From an uncultured Clostridia bacterium (GTDB taxonomy: Bacteria > Bacillota > Clostridia > Christensenellales > Aristaeellaceae): a DNA stretch of 64,000 nt. Positions 53,781 through 62,352 of the stretch are shown one piece after another. The notes beneath the pieces were generated by a model that saw only the letters and a list, made by a program, of their open reading frames with translations, was not told where the DNA came from and searched no databases. The position numbers and the translations under genes were made by a program. Numbering within the stretch: the stretch's first letter is position 1; every line of letters starts with the position of its first letter. Location of the stretch: assembly GCA_947166705.1 (NCBI GenBank), contig CAMVFE010000003.1, positions 1 to 64,000 on the forward strand. Direction: 5' to 3'.

Positions 53781-54003
53781 TTCCGTCTCCCCCGCGCCCG
53801 GTCTCCTCCGGCGAGAAGCAGCATCTTTTCGCCGCTTCCTCCGCGATCCTGATCAGTTCCTTTTCAGGCGTTCCGTCCTTCGCGCCCTTTGTCAGCCTGT
53901 AAATCAGGTCCCCCGTTCTCCGGATGTTTTCCTGATACAGCCTGTACGCCTTCTCCATTTCCTTCTCCAGCGTCTCTCCCGAAGGCGTGATCTCTTCGCC
54001 CAT
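53758..54003 (-). CDS. Small hypothetical protein, 81 residues
   Basis: The start (ATG 54003) has AAGGAG 6 bases upstream. The first 60 residues are helical and charged (EKEMEKAYRLYQENIRRTGD). The C-terminal tail is Gly/Arg-rich where it overlaps the next gene. No family recognised. It sits 10 bases after the zinc-ribbon membrane protein gene in the same transcript. Confidence 0.6.
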   Translation of the reverse strand: MGEEITPSGETLEKEMEKAYRLYQENIRRTGDLIYRLTKGAKDGTPEKELIRIAEEAAKRCCFSPEETGRGGDGNGQGTAV

Positions 54004-54013
54004 GCGCCGCTCC

Positions 54014-55138
54014 TTACCTGCGCCTGATCTGCGCGATTCTGTTTCCCTGTCCGTCCACGATCCAGGAATCCCCGCCCGTTCTCGGCGTGGAGATGGTCAG
54101 CGAATCATCCGGATTGACAGCCATCCAGTCTGACTCCGCCAGCTGCCAGACCTGTGCTTTCCCCTGCTCATCCGCAACCGTAAATGTATAGCTCTCCCGG
54201 CGGTTCTGTCCTTCCCGCTCATCGGACGCCAGCTGCGTTTCCGGCCAGTAGGTCTCATGGGTCCCGCCGGAAGCCGTCACTTCCCGGGTGGGGGTCCACC
54301 GCCGGATGGTGTAGGTGTACTTGGTCTGGTATCTCGGCACGGGGACATAGACCGGCCTTGATTCCGTTTCCGTATAGTATTCCGTCTCGTAGACCGGCCG
54401 TTCGTGCGGAACTTCCTCAAAGGCGCCGTTTCCGAGATCCTGGTAGGTATAATAGGTTTCGTAGTGATCCAGTACGCGCCTGCTCTTCCGGACCTCCACA
54501 TCTTCGTAATGGTCAAGCACCTGCTCGTAATGGTGCAGCTCCGTCTTTTGGCTGACGAGAGTCCCGCCCGCCGGGACGGACCAGTCGCTCTCCGTATACT
54601 CGATATTCTGCTCGATGGGAATGGTCCGGCTCCACTGGATGCCCGTCACCTTCATGCCGCTGGCCGTATTGTTTCCGCTCAGATAGCGAATTCCGAAAAT
54701 AGCCAGCAGGACCAGGGCCGCAATCAGGAAAACCGGCGCGCGGCTCTTCGTCTTCGGAGGCCGGACCTGAGGCTGGGCCGCCTTCTCCGCGGCTTCCGCT
54801 TCCTTCCGCTTCTTCAGCTGGTCGAAGTAATTGCTCTCGGAGGCCTCCCTGGTCGCTCCGCAGTTGGTGCAGAATGCGGCGTTATCCCGGTTCAGGGAAT
54901 TGCAGAAGGAGCAGTACCAGTCCGGATTCTTTCCGATCTCCTTCGCCTGCTCTTCGCTCAGATATTCAATATCCCCGCGTTCGTTTTCTTCCCGCGTGGA
55001 ATCCTGCGCGCCGTCCTTCATGTAGAACTGCACGTCACCCCTGGCCCTTCCGCAGGAGGGACAGTTCATCACATTCCCGGCGATTCCCTTGTTCCCGCAT
55101 ACGGGACAGTCCCAGTATCCCATGACGATTCTGCTCAT
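54014..55138 (-). CDS. Zinc-ribbon membrane protein with tyrosine-rich outer domain
   Basis: The 374-residue product has two cytoplasmic zinc sites. One is an N-terminal ribbon (CPVCGNKG with CPSCGRARG), the other a RanBP2-type finger (WYCSFCNSLNRDNAAFCTNC, about residues 74-93). A lysine-rich linker is followed by one membrane helix (APVFLIAALVLLAIFGIRYL). The outer part is rich in Tyr, Glu and His (HHYEQVLDHYEDVEVRKS and further VPVPRY repeats) and has no assigned fold. RanBP2-like fingers are unusual in bacteria but recur in clostridial membrane proteins of this type. Function unknown. It is 29 bases after the CBS-domain gene. Confidence 0.75.
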   Translation of the reverse strand: MSRIVMGYWDCPVCGNKGIAGNVMNCPSCGRARGDVQFYMKDGAQDSTREENERGDIEYLSEEQAKEIGKNPDWYCSFCNSLNRDNAAFCTNCGATREASESNYFDQLKKRKEAEAAEKAAQPQVRPPKTKSRAPVFLIAALVLLAIFGIRYLSGNNTASGMKVTGIQWSRTIPIEQNIEYTESDWSVPAGGTLVSQKTELHHYEQVLDHYEDVEVRKSRRVLDHYETYYTYQDLGNGAFEEVPHERPVYETEYYTETESRPVYVPVPRYQTKYTYTIRRWTPTREVTASGGTHETYWPETQLASDEREGQNRRESYTFTVADEQGKAQVWQLAESDWMAVNPDDSLTISTPRTGGDSWIVDGQGNRIAQIRRR

Positions 55139-55166
55139 GTCTGCCGCCTCCCTGCGCCGTCCGCCG

Positions 55167-56453
55167 TTACTCTTCGCCTTCCGGGGCTTCCCCGGGTTCC
55201 TCCGCGGAATCCTTCTTTTCCTCCGGGACCTTTTCCGCCCGGATCTTGGTCACCCGGAATCCGTCCATCTCCGTTACTTCGAAACGGTATCCCCCGGTCT
55301 CAAAAATATCCCCGTTCTCCGGAACGCGCCGGATCATCTCGCCGATCCATCCGCCGACGGTGTCCGCGTCATAGCCTCCGTTCTCGATGCCAAAGCGCTC
55401 CAGCATCTCCTGCAGCTGCATGCTGCCGTTGATCAGCCAGGACTCGTCCTCCTGCGGAACCATCTCCTCGTTGACTTCATCGTGTTCGTCGTAGATTTCC
55501 CCGACCAGCTCCTCCAGCACGTCCTCCAGCGTGACGATCCCGTCCGTTCCTCCAAACTCGTCCAGCAGAATGATCTGATGCGTCTTGGAGGCGCGGAACT
55601 GCTTCAGCAGGCTGGATATCGGCAGCGTGGCCGGCGCAAAGACCGGCTCCTTCATGATCCGGGTGATTTCCGTGCACCCTTCGTGGGTCATCTTGTAGAA
55701 ATCCTTTTCATGCAGCGTCCCGATGATATGGTCCAGATCCTCATGGTAAACCGGAATCCGGGAAAAGAAGGTCGTTCGGAAAATCTCCGCGACATCCTCG
55801 ATGTCCGCCGTATCCTCAACCGCGGTGACGTCGACCCGGGGAGTCATGATGTCGGAGGCATCCTGGTCGTTGAACTCGATGGCGGAGCGCAGCAGCTCGC
55901 TCTCCTCCGCCTCCAGGTCTCCCTCCGTCTGCGCCTCTTCGATGATCGTCATCAGCTCGTCCTCAATCTGAGGATCCTCCGGATCCGCCTTGACCAGATG
56001 GGACAGCAGCTTTCTCCAGATGGAAAAGAGCCAATCCGCCGGCTTCAGCAGCGTCATCAGCACGCGGACCACCGGCGTCACGGCCAGCGCAAAACGCTCC
56101 GGCTGCTGCTTGGCCAGGGTCTTGGGGCCAACCTCGCCGACGAAAAGGATGACGACGGTCATCACCACGGAGGCCAGGGTTGCTCCCTGGTCCTCCGAAC
56201 CGTTCAGCATGCGCGTAAAAAGGATGGTCGCAATGGAAGTTCCCGCGATGTTCACCACGTTATTCCCGACCAGCACGGCCGTCAGCAGGGAATCGTATTT
56301 CTCCAGCAGCTGCAGCGTCATCTGGGCGCGGGGCTTCTGGTCTCCTTCCAGGGTTTTCAGTTTGATCCGGCTGGAGGCGGAAAAAGCGGTTTCCGTCGCC
56401 GAAAAAAAGGCAGAAAGCGCGATACATACAATCAGCGCAATCCATAGGCCCAT
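55167..56453 (-). CDS. CNNM/HlyC-CorC family transporter-like protein
   Basis: The 428-residue product has an N-terminal DUF21 (CNNM) membrane region with four helices starting at LWIALIVCIALSAFFSATETAF. A pair of CBS domains follows (about 205-325, IMTPRVDVTAVEDTADIEDVAEI), and a C-terminal CorC/HlyC domain (INGSMQLQEMLERFGIEN). Relatives are linked to magnesium or cobalt efflux and are often misnamed hemolysins. It has a strong promoter (56498-56526) whose -35 lies in the end of the upstream gene. Confidence 0.9.
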   Translation of the reverse strand: MGLWIALIVCIALSAFFSATETAFSASSRIKLKTLEGDQKPRAQMTLQLLEKYDSLLTAVLVGNNVVNIAGTSIATILFTRMLNGSEDQGATLASVVMTVVILFVGEVGPKTLAKQQPERFALAVTPVVRVLMTLLKPADWLFSIWRKLLSHLVKADPEDPQIEDELMTIIEEAQTEGDLEAEESELLRSAIEFNDQDASDIMTPRVDVTAVEDTADIEDVAEIFRTTFFSRIPVYHEDLDHIIGTLHEKDFYKMTHEGCTEITRIMKEPVFAPATLPISSLLKQFRASKTHQIILLDEFGGTDGIVTLEDVLEELVGEIYDEHDEVNEEMVPQEDESWLINGSMQLQEMLERFGIENGGYDADTVGGWIGEMIRRVPENGDIFETGGYRFEVTEMDGFRVTKIRAEKVPEEKKDSAEEPGEAPEGEE

Positions 56454-56497
56454 GAAATAATCAAATCCTTTCGTCTCAATTCCTTGGAATCGTGCAG

Positions 56498-56526
56498 ATT
56501 ATATCATTCCGCACCAGGCTTTGCAA
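56498..56526 (-). promoter_or_regulatory. Promoter of the CNNM/CorC gene
   Basis: Minus strand: -35 TTGCAA (56521-56526), 17-bp spacer, -10 TATAAT (56498-56503) extended by TGA. The -35 and spacer are inside the 3' end of the acyltransferase-like gene. Confidence 0.8.
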
Positions 56527-57883
56527 CCGATTCACCGCTTTCCTCCCGGCCGATCCGCGCGTTGAAGGCGAGCGCGAACCCGGCGGAAAATGCAAGGGTG
56601 GCCAGGATGGCCAGTTCGATCACGCCCACCACGACCCCCGCGACCCTGATATGAAGAATCTGCTGCAGGATCAGCACAAACATCAGGTTTGAGGCCAGAG
56701 AATCGAAGTAATTCACCCCGGCGCAGCGCCCGAACCGGTGAAAAGCCGCCACGTTGCTGATCAGGATCGCGGCGCCGTTCGCAATCAGCGCGTATACTAT
56801 CCAGCGGATGTGCGGTGTTCCCGCGGCCAGCCAGGCCGTCATTTCCAGATCGGTCAGGATGCTGATCCCGTGGGATACCAGAAAGGACGGCCGGTTGCTG
56901 GAAAGGTAGGTGGTGCCGACCGCGTTGAACAGAACGCGAAGTCCCTCGCTGATGAGAAAAAGGATCAGAGCCGCCCGGAGATTGGGGAGGCTCACCATGG
57001 TCAGCAGAGGGATCAGCAGCAGAAGCCTGAGCAGGTTGCAGAAAAAGAGAATGGTCCGCCGCACGGGCGTACTCTGCTCCTTTTCAACGCCGCGGCTTTC
57101 CGCCGCCATCTCGCGGATGCGCCTGTTCAGCTCCTCGGATACCCGGTCCGGCTCCGTCTGCTGGTCCGCTTCGGGATCGTAGGTCACGGTCTCGCCAAGC
57201 CTGATCTGGCGGTGCTGCTCATCGATATAGCAGGGGCAGAAGCGGAGCGTCCTGCCCGTTTTCCGGTAATAAAGCCTGCCGAGCACGGCGAACGCTGAAT
57301 AAAACGGAGTCACGGAAGTAAGCGAATACTCCGGAAGCCCCGTTTCAGGGAAGATCAGCAGATTGTGTCCCTCCTGCAGGGCCGTGATGCTCTTGCGCAT
57401 GGTCGAGATCAGCTTCGCCGGCTGATTCCGGTCCACCGGAATCATTCCCGCCTGCGTCAGGACATAGACGGTCAGCCTGGCGAGCTTGGTACAGACCCGG
57501 GCCAACTGATCCTCATTCAGGAAGGGAAGAAGCTTCTTCATCCCGGAATGCAGGCTCTTCTGGGAGGATTCGGGATCTATCAGCGCCTCGTTGATCCAGA
57601 TGTCGGAGACCAGCGGCACGGACACCATAAAGCTGATCGGTCCGAAAACGTTGTAATGGTTCGCGATGAAGACGACCGGTTCCCCGCTCTCCTGCATTTC
57701 CCGGGGAATATGGACCCTGCAGTGAAAAAAGGGATACAACGCCCGGTAAAGCCAGCGCATTCCCCCGGTCCGGAACGTGGGCAGTTCCTTCAGCCTGCGC
57801 TTTCGCAGAGGCTGGAGCTTCAGGCTTTCGCCGTCCGCCGGCTGTTTTGCCTTTTCTCCTGTCTCACCCATGTTTTCACTCAC
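56504..57883 (-). CDS. PlsC-like acyltransferase domain fused to a multi-helix membrane domain
   Basis: The 459-residue product starts at GTG 57883, 9 bases after GGAGG. Residues about 60-260 resemble lysophosphatidate acyltransferases: FIANHYNVFGP occupies the position of the catalytic NHxxxxD motif and FPETGLPEY that of FPEGTR. The Asp of the first motif is replaced by Gly, so normal acyltransfer is doubtful. The C-terminal 180 residues hold about five hydrophobic helices of unknown type. It starts 4 bases before the capA stop is reached upstream, in the same transcript. It may be an envelope lipid or glycan modifier. Confidence 0.7.
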   Translation of the reverse strand: MSENMGETGEKAKQPADGESLKLQPLRKRRLKELPTFRTGGMRWLYRALYPFFHCRVHIPREMQESGEPVVFIANHYNVFGPISFMVSVPLVSDIWINEALIDPESSQKSLHSGMKKLLPFLNEDQLARVCTKLARLTVYVLTQAGMIPVDRNQPAKLISTMRKSITALQEGHNLLIFPETGLPEYSLTSVTPFYSAFAVLGRLYYRKTGRTLRFCPCYIDEQHRQIRLGETVTYDPEADQQTEPDRVSEELNRRIREMAAESRGVEKEQSTPVRRTILFFCNLLRLLLLIPLLTMVSLPNLRAALILFLISEGLRVLFNAVGTTYLSSNRPSFLVSHGISILTDLEMTAWLAAGTPHIRWIVYALIANGAAILISNVAAFHRFGRCAGVNYFDSLASNLMFVLILQQILHIRVAGVVVGVIELAILATLAFSAGFALAFNARIGREESGESVAKPGAE

Positions 57884-57887
57884 TGTT

Positions 57888-59006
57888 TCATTCCTCCGTT
57901 GCGCTCAGGGTTCGGAAATCGACATATCCCGTGGTCAGAAAGCTTTCCGGCAGCGAAGGCGCGGGGGAAGCCTTGTGTTTCGGATAGCCGTTGTAGTAAA
58001 GCTTTTCCCAGATCCGCTGCCTGACTTCATCGTCCGAAACGGGATAGGGCCGGTAATCCCGGTCCTTGTGCATCTTGAAGGGCATGGCGTTCATCTCGCG
58101 GGCAGTCATGCTCCCGTCCTCGTGGATGTCGTAGGAGATCTGCACGACCACGGTATCATCGTCGCGGGGGGAAGCGTCCGCGCCGAAGGTGAAGTTGCTC
58201 AGACCGTAAAAGATCACTTTTCCTTTATACCAGCGGATCATCTGGCAGGTATGGGAGCCGTGCCCGTATACCATGTCAAACCCCGCGTCAATGAACTTGA
58301 CCGCGTACTTCTGGTTTCCATCCAGCTGATACTCCTTGCCGGTGGACTTCCCGCGGGTCGGTTCCGTTCCCCAGTGGGCAGATGCAACCACGAAGGTGCA
58401 TCCTTCCTCCCGAAGCTTGTTCATTCCCTTCACGTACTTCTTCAGCTTTCCTTCGTTCATCGGGTAAGTGTACCCGACAAATCCGACCTTCACGCCCTTG
58501 ATTTCAACGCTGTAAAGGTTGTCGTCGTAGAAGTATCCGATCTGCTGGGCGGTCAGGGCCTCCGCCGTATCCGCTCCGCCCTTCTTTCCGAAATCCCGGA
58601 TGCAGTGGTTGTTGGCCAGGTTGCAGACATCCACGTTGCCCAGCTTCAGCACCTCGGCGTATTCGGGCGTTGCGATCATGGGAAACATGATCCCGACGCG
58701 CGGCTTGGTATGGCTGGAAAAGGTTCCCTCGCAGTTGGCCACGGTCAGGTCGTCTTCCGCGAACATATCCGCGACCAGGCTGAAGGGATAGTCAAATCCT
58801 TCCCTCTTAACCGTGCTGAGATACCCGCTTTTGCTTCCCAGGGATCTGGCATGGTCCCCGACGCAGCAGTCGCCGATCAGCGAAAAGACAAAGATGTTCT
58901 CCCCGTTTTCCAGCGTACTGACCGCTTTATTCTCCCCGGCCAGGCAGGAGCCTGTCCAGATTCCCATCATGACAGCGCAAAGCATTCCGCAGATCCATTT
59001 CTTCAT
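57888..59006 (-). CDS. Secreted CapA-family (PGA_cap) protein
   Basis: The 372-residue product has a lipoprotein-like or Sec signal peptide (CGMLCAVMMGIWTGSCLAG) and the CapA metallophosphatase-like fold. Its motifs are SLIGDCCVGDHARS, DLTVANCEGTFS, NLANNHCIRDFG, ASAHWGTEP and YGHGSHTCQ. CapA was named in poly-gamma-glutamate capsule synthesis; most relatives have unproven roles in envelope polymers. The immediately following acyltransferase-like gene begins within 5 bases of its stop, so a shared envelope function is likely. Confidence 0.85.
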   Translation of the reverse strand: MKKWICGMLCAVMMGIWTGSCLAGENKAVSTLENGENIFVFSLIGDCCVGDHARSLGSKSGYLSTVKREGFDYPFSLVADMFAEDDLTVANCEGTFSSHTKPRVGIMFPMIATPEYAEVLKLGNVDVCNLANNHCIRDFGKKGGADTAEALTAQQIGYFYDDNLYSVEIKGVKVGFVGYTYPMNEGKLKKYVKGMNKLREEGCTFVVASAHWGTEPTRGKSTGKEYQLDGNQKYAVKFIDAGFDMVYGHGSHTCQMIRWYKGKVIFYGLSNFTFGADASPRDDDTVVVQISYDIHEDGSMTAREMNAMPFKMHKDRDYRPYPVSDDEVRQRIWEKLYYNGYPKHKASPAPSLPESFLTTGYVDFRTLSATEE

Positions 59007-59082
59007 CGCAGGCTTCTCTCTTTCCCTTCGTTTTTTCTCCCGTTCAGATCTGTTCCGGCTGATTCAGTCCCGAAAGGGTTTT

Positions 59083-59901
59083 TCACTTCTGTTCCGCGTA
59101 CACGATATCGTCCCGCAGCCGGTACAGCGTAGCCCCCCGCTTCCGATGGCAGAAGGCGTCCGCCCACCATTCCACGCTCTTCACCGCGTCGAACTGTACC
59201 AGCCCGTAGCGGATCCCGTTCTTCTTGCCGCCGCGCATATTGCTGTCCATCCAGTGGATCTCATCGTTCTCGGGATCGTAGCCCAGCATGATCGCGCTGT
59301 GGGCGCCCACGCCGTATTCGTAGTCCGCGGACATCTGGAAATAATCTCCGCGGCGGGCCTGGCGCATAAACTCCTTCGCCAGTTCCAGGTTCTCTTCCCT
59401 GCTCAGATCCGTGTTGTAGATGAACTGAGCTGCAACCTCGAAGGGATTTCCCTTTTCCGGGCTGATATCCTCCCACAGGAAGCCGTAGGCATAGGGCTTG
59501 CATTTTTTGGCCGGCAGATTGTTCGGGATGACCAGCTCCGTCCCGGGATATTCCGCCATGCGGAAATCGTCCCGGTTCTTCCGGAAGAGGTAAACCGTAA
59601 AGTTCTTGCAGACATAGATGTCCGAAGCGTAATGCGCCCGCTTCCGTTTTCCGTCGGCTTCCTCGTACAGCTTCTGTCCGAGCGCGATAATCCGGTCGAT
59701 GAAATCCTTCCTGGCCGGATTCCCGTCCTCCGGTCCGGCCTCCGTTTCATCCGACCGCTCGGCGTGTTCCTCCCCGTCCTCATCCAGCAGCACGCTCTCG
59801 ACGATCTCCTCCGCGGAATAATCCGCGTCATCCTCCGCCGGGCCTGCTGCAGGCAGCGCCATCATCAGGCACATCAGCGCGGCAGCCCATCTCTTTCCCA
59901 A
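59083..59901 (-). CDS. Secreted papain-fold-like cysteine hydrolase (tentative)
   Basis: From a TTG start (59901; AAGGAG 9 bases upstream) the product has 272 residues, opening with a signal peptide (RWAAALMCLMMALPAAGPA) and an acidic stretch. An upstream ATG at 59982 lies in the promoter -35. The main domain has SDIYVCKNFTVYLF, a candidate nucleophile Cys, then VGAHSAIMLGY with a His and HWMDSN with Asp/Asn, in the order and spacing of NlpC/CHAP/papain-like enzymes. I recognise no exact family. A peptidoglycan or protein substrate outside the cell is plausible. Confidence 0.55.
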   Translation of the reverse strand: MGKRWAAALMCLMMALPAAGPAEDDADYSAEEIVESVLLDEDGEEHAERSDETEAGPEDGNPARKDFIDRIIALGQKLYEEADGKRKRAHYASDIYVCKNFTVYLFRKNRDDFRMAEYPGTELVIPNNLPAKKCKPYAYGFLWEDISPEKGNPFEVAAQFIYNTDLSREENLELAKEFMRQARRGDYFQMSADYEYGVGAHSAIMLGYDPENDEIHWMDSNMRGGKKNGIRYGLVQFDAVKSVEWWADAFCHRKRGATLYRLRDDIVYAEQK

Positions 59902-59952
59902 TCCGGTGGTCTCCTTCCCCTCCGGCCGTTCCCGGCTTTTCCGTTGTCCGGC

Positions 59953-59982
59953 ATTATACCATATTCCGCTCCGGCCCTGCAA
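59953..59982 (-). promoter_or_regulatory. Promoter of the secreted cysteine-hydrolase-like gene
   Basis: Minus strand: -35 TTGCAG (59977-59982), 18-bp spacer, -10 TATAAT (59953-59958) extended by TGG. It lies between the metH stop and the TTG start at 59901. Confidence 0.72.
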
Positions 59983-60000
59983 TCGTTGCGTCTCCCGGCT

Positions 60001-62352
60001 TTACCCGAGCACTTCCTTCGCGATATCCGCGCTCCGCTTCGCGTCGCGCGCGTAATAGTCCGCTCCGATCTGCTTCGCGTATTCCGGCGTCAGCACCGCG
60101 CCGCCCACCATGATCCTGCAGTCCGCTCCGGCATCCCGCAGAGCCCGGATGGTCTGCTCCATGCTCTTCAGCGTCGTCGTCATCAGCGCGCTGAGTCCGA
60201 CCAGCCGGATGTTCTCCGCAAGGGTCGTTTTCACAATGGCCTCCGGCGCCACATCCCTGCCCAGGTCGATCACGGTATACCCGTAGTTCTCCAGCACAGC
60301 CTTCACAATGTTCTTGCCGATATCGTGGATATCCCCCTGCACGGTCGCAAGCAGAATCTTTCCCCGGCTCAGCCCGTTTCCGGGATGATCCGCCATCCGT
60401 TTCTTCAGCAGTTCAAAGCCTTCGCTGGCGGCCTGGGCGGCCCGCAGCAGCTGGGGAAGAAAAATGCGCTGCTGCTCGTAGGCTTCGCCGACCCGGTTCA
60501 GCGCGGGAATCATCTCTTCCTCAATGATTTCCATCTCTGTCCGTGTCCGCAGCGCTTCCTCCGTCAGCCGTGCAACCTCATTCCCCATTCCCTGCAGGAT
60601 GGCTGCCGCCATGCCGTTCTCCGCAGGCCTGGCCGGGTCAGGCGCAGGCTTCCCGGCCGCCGCCGGAATCTCCTCGCAAAGCCGGATGTATTTCTCTCCG
60701 CCGGGGTCCGCTCCGCTGAGCACCTGGAAGGCGGCCACCGCCTTACGGATAGCCGGCTGATTGATATTCACGATGGGGCAGTCCAGCCCTGCCGCCAGCG
60801 CCTGGGTCAGGAAGCTGACGGTAATGTTCTCCCGCTCCGGCATGCCGAATGAAATATTGCTGACCCCCAGCAGGGTCTTGACGCCCATCCTTCGGACCGC
60901 CATCAGCGCCATCAGCGTTTCGCGGGCCTGCGCCTGCTGGGCGGAAACGGTCAGGCTCAGGCAGTCAATGTAGATATCCTCCCGCGGGATGCCGTGCTGT
61001 TCCGCCGCGGCGATGATCTTCTGGGCAATGGCGGCGCGCCCCTGCCAGCTCTCCGGGATGCCGTTTTCATCCAGGCACAGCCCCACCACCGCCGCTCCGT
61101 ACTTGCGGCAGATCGGAAGAATGCGCGCCAGCGTCTCATCCCTGCCGTTGACCGAATTGACCATCGCCTTCCCGCAGGCCGCGCGAAGCCCGGCTTCGAT
61201 GGTCTCCGGATCTCCGGAGTCGATCTGCAGCGGCAGGTCCACGGCCGCCTGAACCGCCCCGACCACGCGCGCCATCATCGCCTTTTCGTCAATTCCCGGC
61301 AGGCCGACGTTAATGTCCAGGATATCTGCCCCGGCTTCCTGCTGCTGCACGGCCAGAGCCGCGATATAATCCATATCCCCTTCGCGCAGGGCCTGCTGAA
61401 GTCTCTTCTTGCCCGTCGGATTTATGCGTTCGCCGATGATCCGGAGCCGTCCGTCCTCAGCCACCTGCCTTGCGGAGCAGATTCCGTTCCGGGTTTCGAT
61501 CAGCTCCATGCCTCCGTCAAAGCCTGCGGCGCGCTGCTTCAGCGCGCGGATAAAATCCGGCGTCGTTCCGCAGCAGCCGCCCATCATTTCAACGCCGATC
61601 TGCGCGGCCTCCGCCATCTCCTCCGCGAATTGTTCCGGTGTCATGCGGTAGGTGCCCGTTTCCGGATCCGGCAGTCCCGCATTCGGCTTCAGGATCAGCG
61701 GAAGATGGGTCCATGCCCGCAGTTCCCGGACGAGCGGCATCAGCTCCTTCGGCCCCAGGCTGCAGTTGAAACCCAGGGCATCCGCCCCAAGCCCCGTCAG
61801 CGTCAGCGCCATCGCGCCCACTGTCGTTCCCAGGAAAGTCCTTCCCCCTGCCTCAAAGGTCATCGTGACCCACACGGGCAGCTTCGTGTTTTCCTTGGCC
61901 GCAAGCAGTCCTGCCCGCGCCTCCTGCAGATCGCTCAGCGTCTCGAAAATGATCAGGTCCGCTCCGGCCGCCTCACCCGCCTGGGCCATCTCCCGGTAAA
62001 TCCCGTAAGCATCCGCGAAACTCAGCGGCCCCAGCGGCTGCATCAGCTGGCCCACCGGGCCGATATCCAGCGCGACGCGCACTCCGGAGCCGGCGGCTTC
62101 GCGTGCGCATCGGATGCCTGCACGGATCAGCTGCTCCGGGGTATACCCGCATCCGGCGGTCTTGTACCGGTTCGCGCCGAAGGTATTCGCAAAAATGACC
62201 CTGCTTCCGGCCTCCACGTATTGCCGCTGGATCCGGATCACCTCCTCCGGATGCGTGATGTTCCACTTTTCCGGAATCTCCCCCAGCGGAAGCCCTGCCC
62301 GCTGCAGCATGGTTCCCATGCCTCCGTCCAGCAGGATCATCTCATCTTCCAT
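60001..62352 (-). CDS. metH: B12-dependent methionine synthase core (homocysteine, pterin and cobalamin domains)
   Basis: The enzyme moves a methyl group from methyl-tetrahydrofolate through cobalamin to homocysteine. The 783-residue product has the zinc-dependent homocysteine domain (LDGGMGTMLQ at residue 8, GFNCSLGP and GGCCGTTP cysteines). The pterin-binding domain comes next (IGERINPTGKKRL, DINVGLPG, NSVNGRD). The cobalamin cap and binding domain carry GDIHDIGKNI, with the cobalt-ligating His, and GLSALMTTT. The reactivation domain of full-length MetH is absent and is encoded by the gene just upstream, which overlaps by 11 bases. The ATG at 62352 follows GGGAGG. Confidence 0.95.
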   Translation of the reverse strand: MEDEMILLDGGMGTMLQRAGLPLGEIPEKWNITHPEEVIRIQRQYVEAGSRVIFANTFGANRYKTAGCGYTPEQLIRAGIRCAREAAGSGVRVALDIGPVGQLMQPLGPLSFADAYGIYREMAQAGEAAGADLIIFETLSDLQEARAGLLAAKENTKLPVWVTMTFEAGGRTFLGTTVGAMALTLTGLGADALGFNCSLGPKELMPLVRELRAWTHLPLILKPNAGLPDPETGTYRMTPEQFAEEMAEAAQIGVEMMGGCCGTTPDFIRALKQRAAGFDGGMELIETRNGICSARQVAEDGRLRIIGERINPTGKKRLQQALREGDMDYIAALAVQQQEAGADILDINVGLPGIDEKAMMARVVGAVQAAVDLPLQIDSGDPETIEAGLRAACGKAMVNSVNGRDETLARILPICRKYGAAVVGLCLDENGIPESWQGRAAIAQKIIAAAEQHGIPREDIYIDCLSLTVSAQQAQARETLMALMAVRRMGVKTLLGVSNISFGMPERENITVSFLTQALAAGLDCPIVNINQPAIRKAVAAFQVLSGADPGGEKYIRLCEEIPAAAGKPAPDPARPAENGMAAAILQGMGNEVARLTEEALRTRTEMEIIEEEMIPALNRVGEAYEQQRIFLPQLLRAAQAASEGFELLKKRMADHPGNGLSRGKILLATVQGDIHDIGKNIVKAVLENYGYTVIDLGRDVAPEAIVKTTLAENIRLVGLSALMTTTLKSMEQTIRALRDAGADCRIMVGGAVLTPEYAKQIGADYYARDAKRSADIAKEVLG

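Noticed and set aside
55167-56453. Hemolysin call for the CBS-domain protein
   Set aside because: The DUF21-CBS-CorC layout is that of CNNM/CorC ion-transport-related proteins; the hemolysin name is historical.
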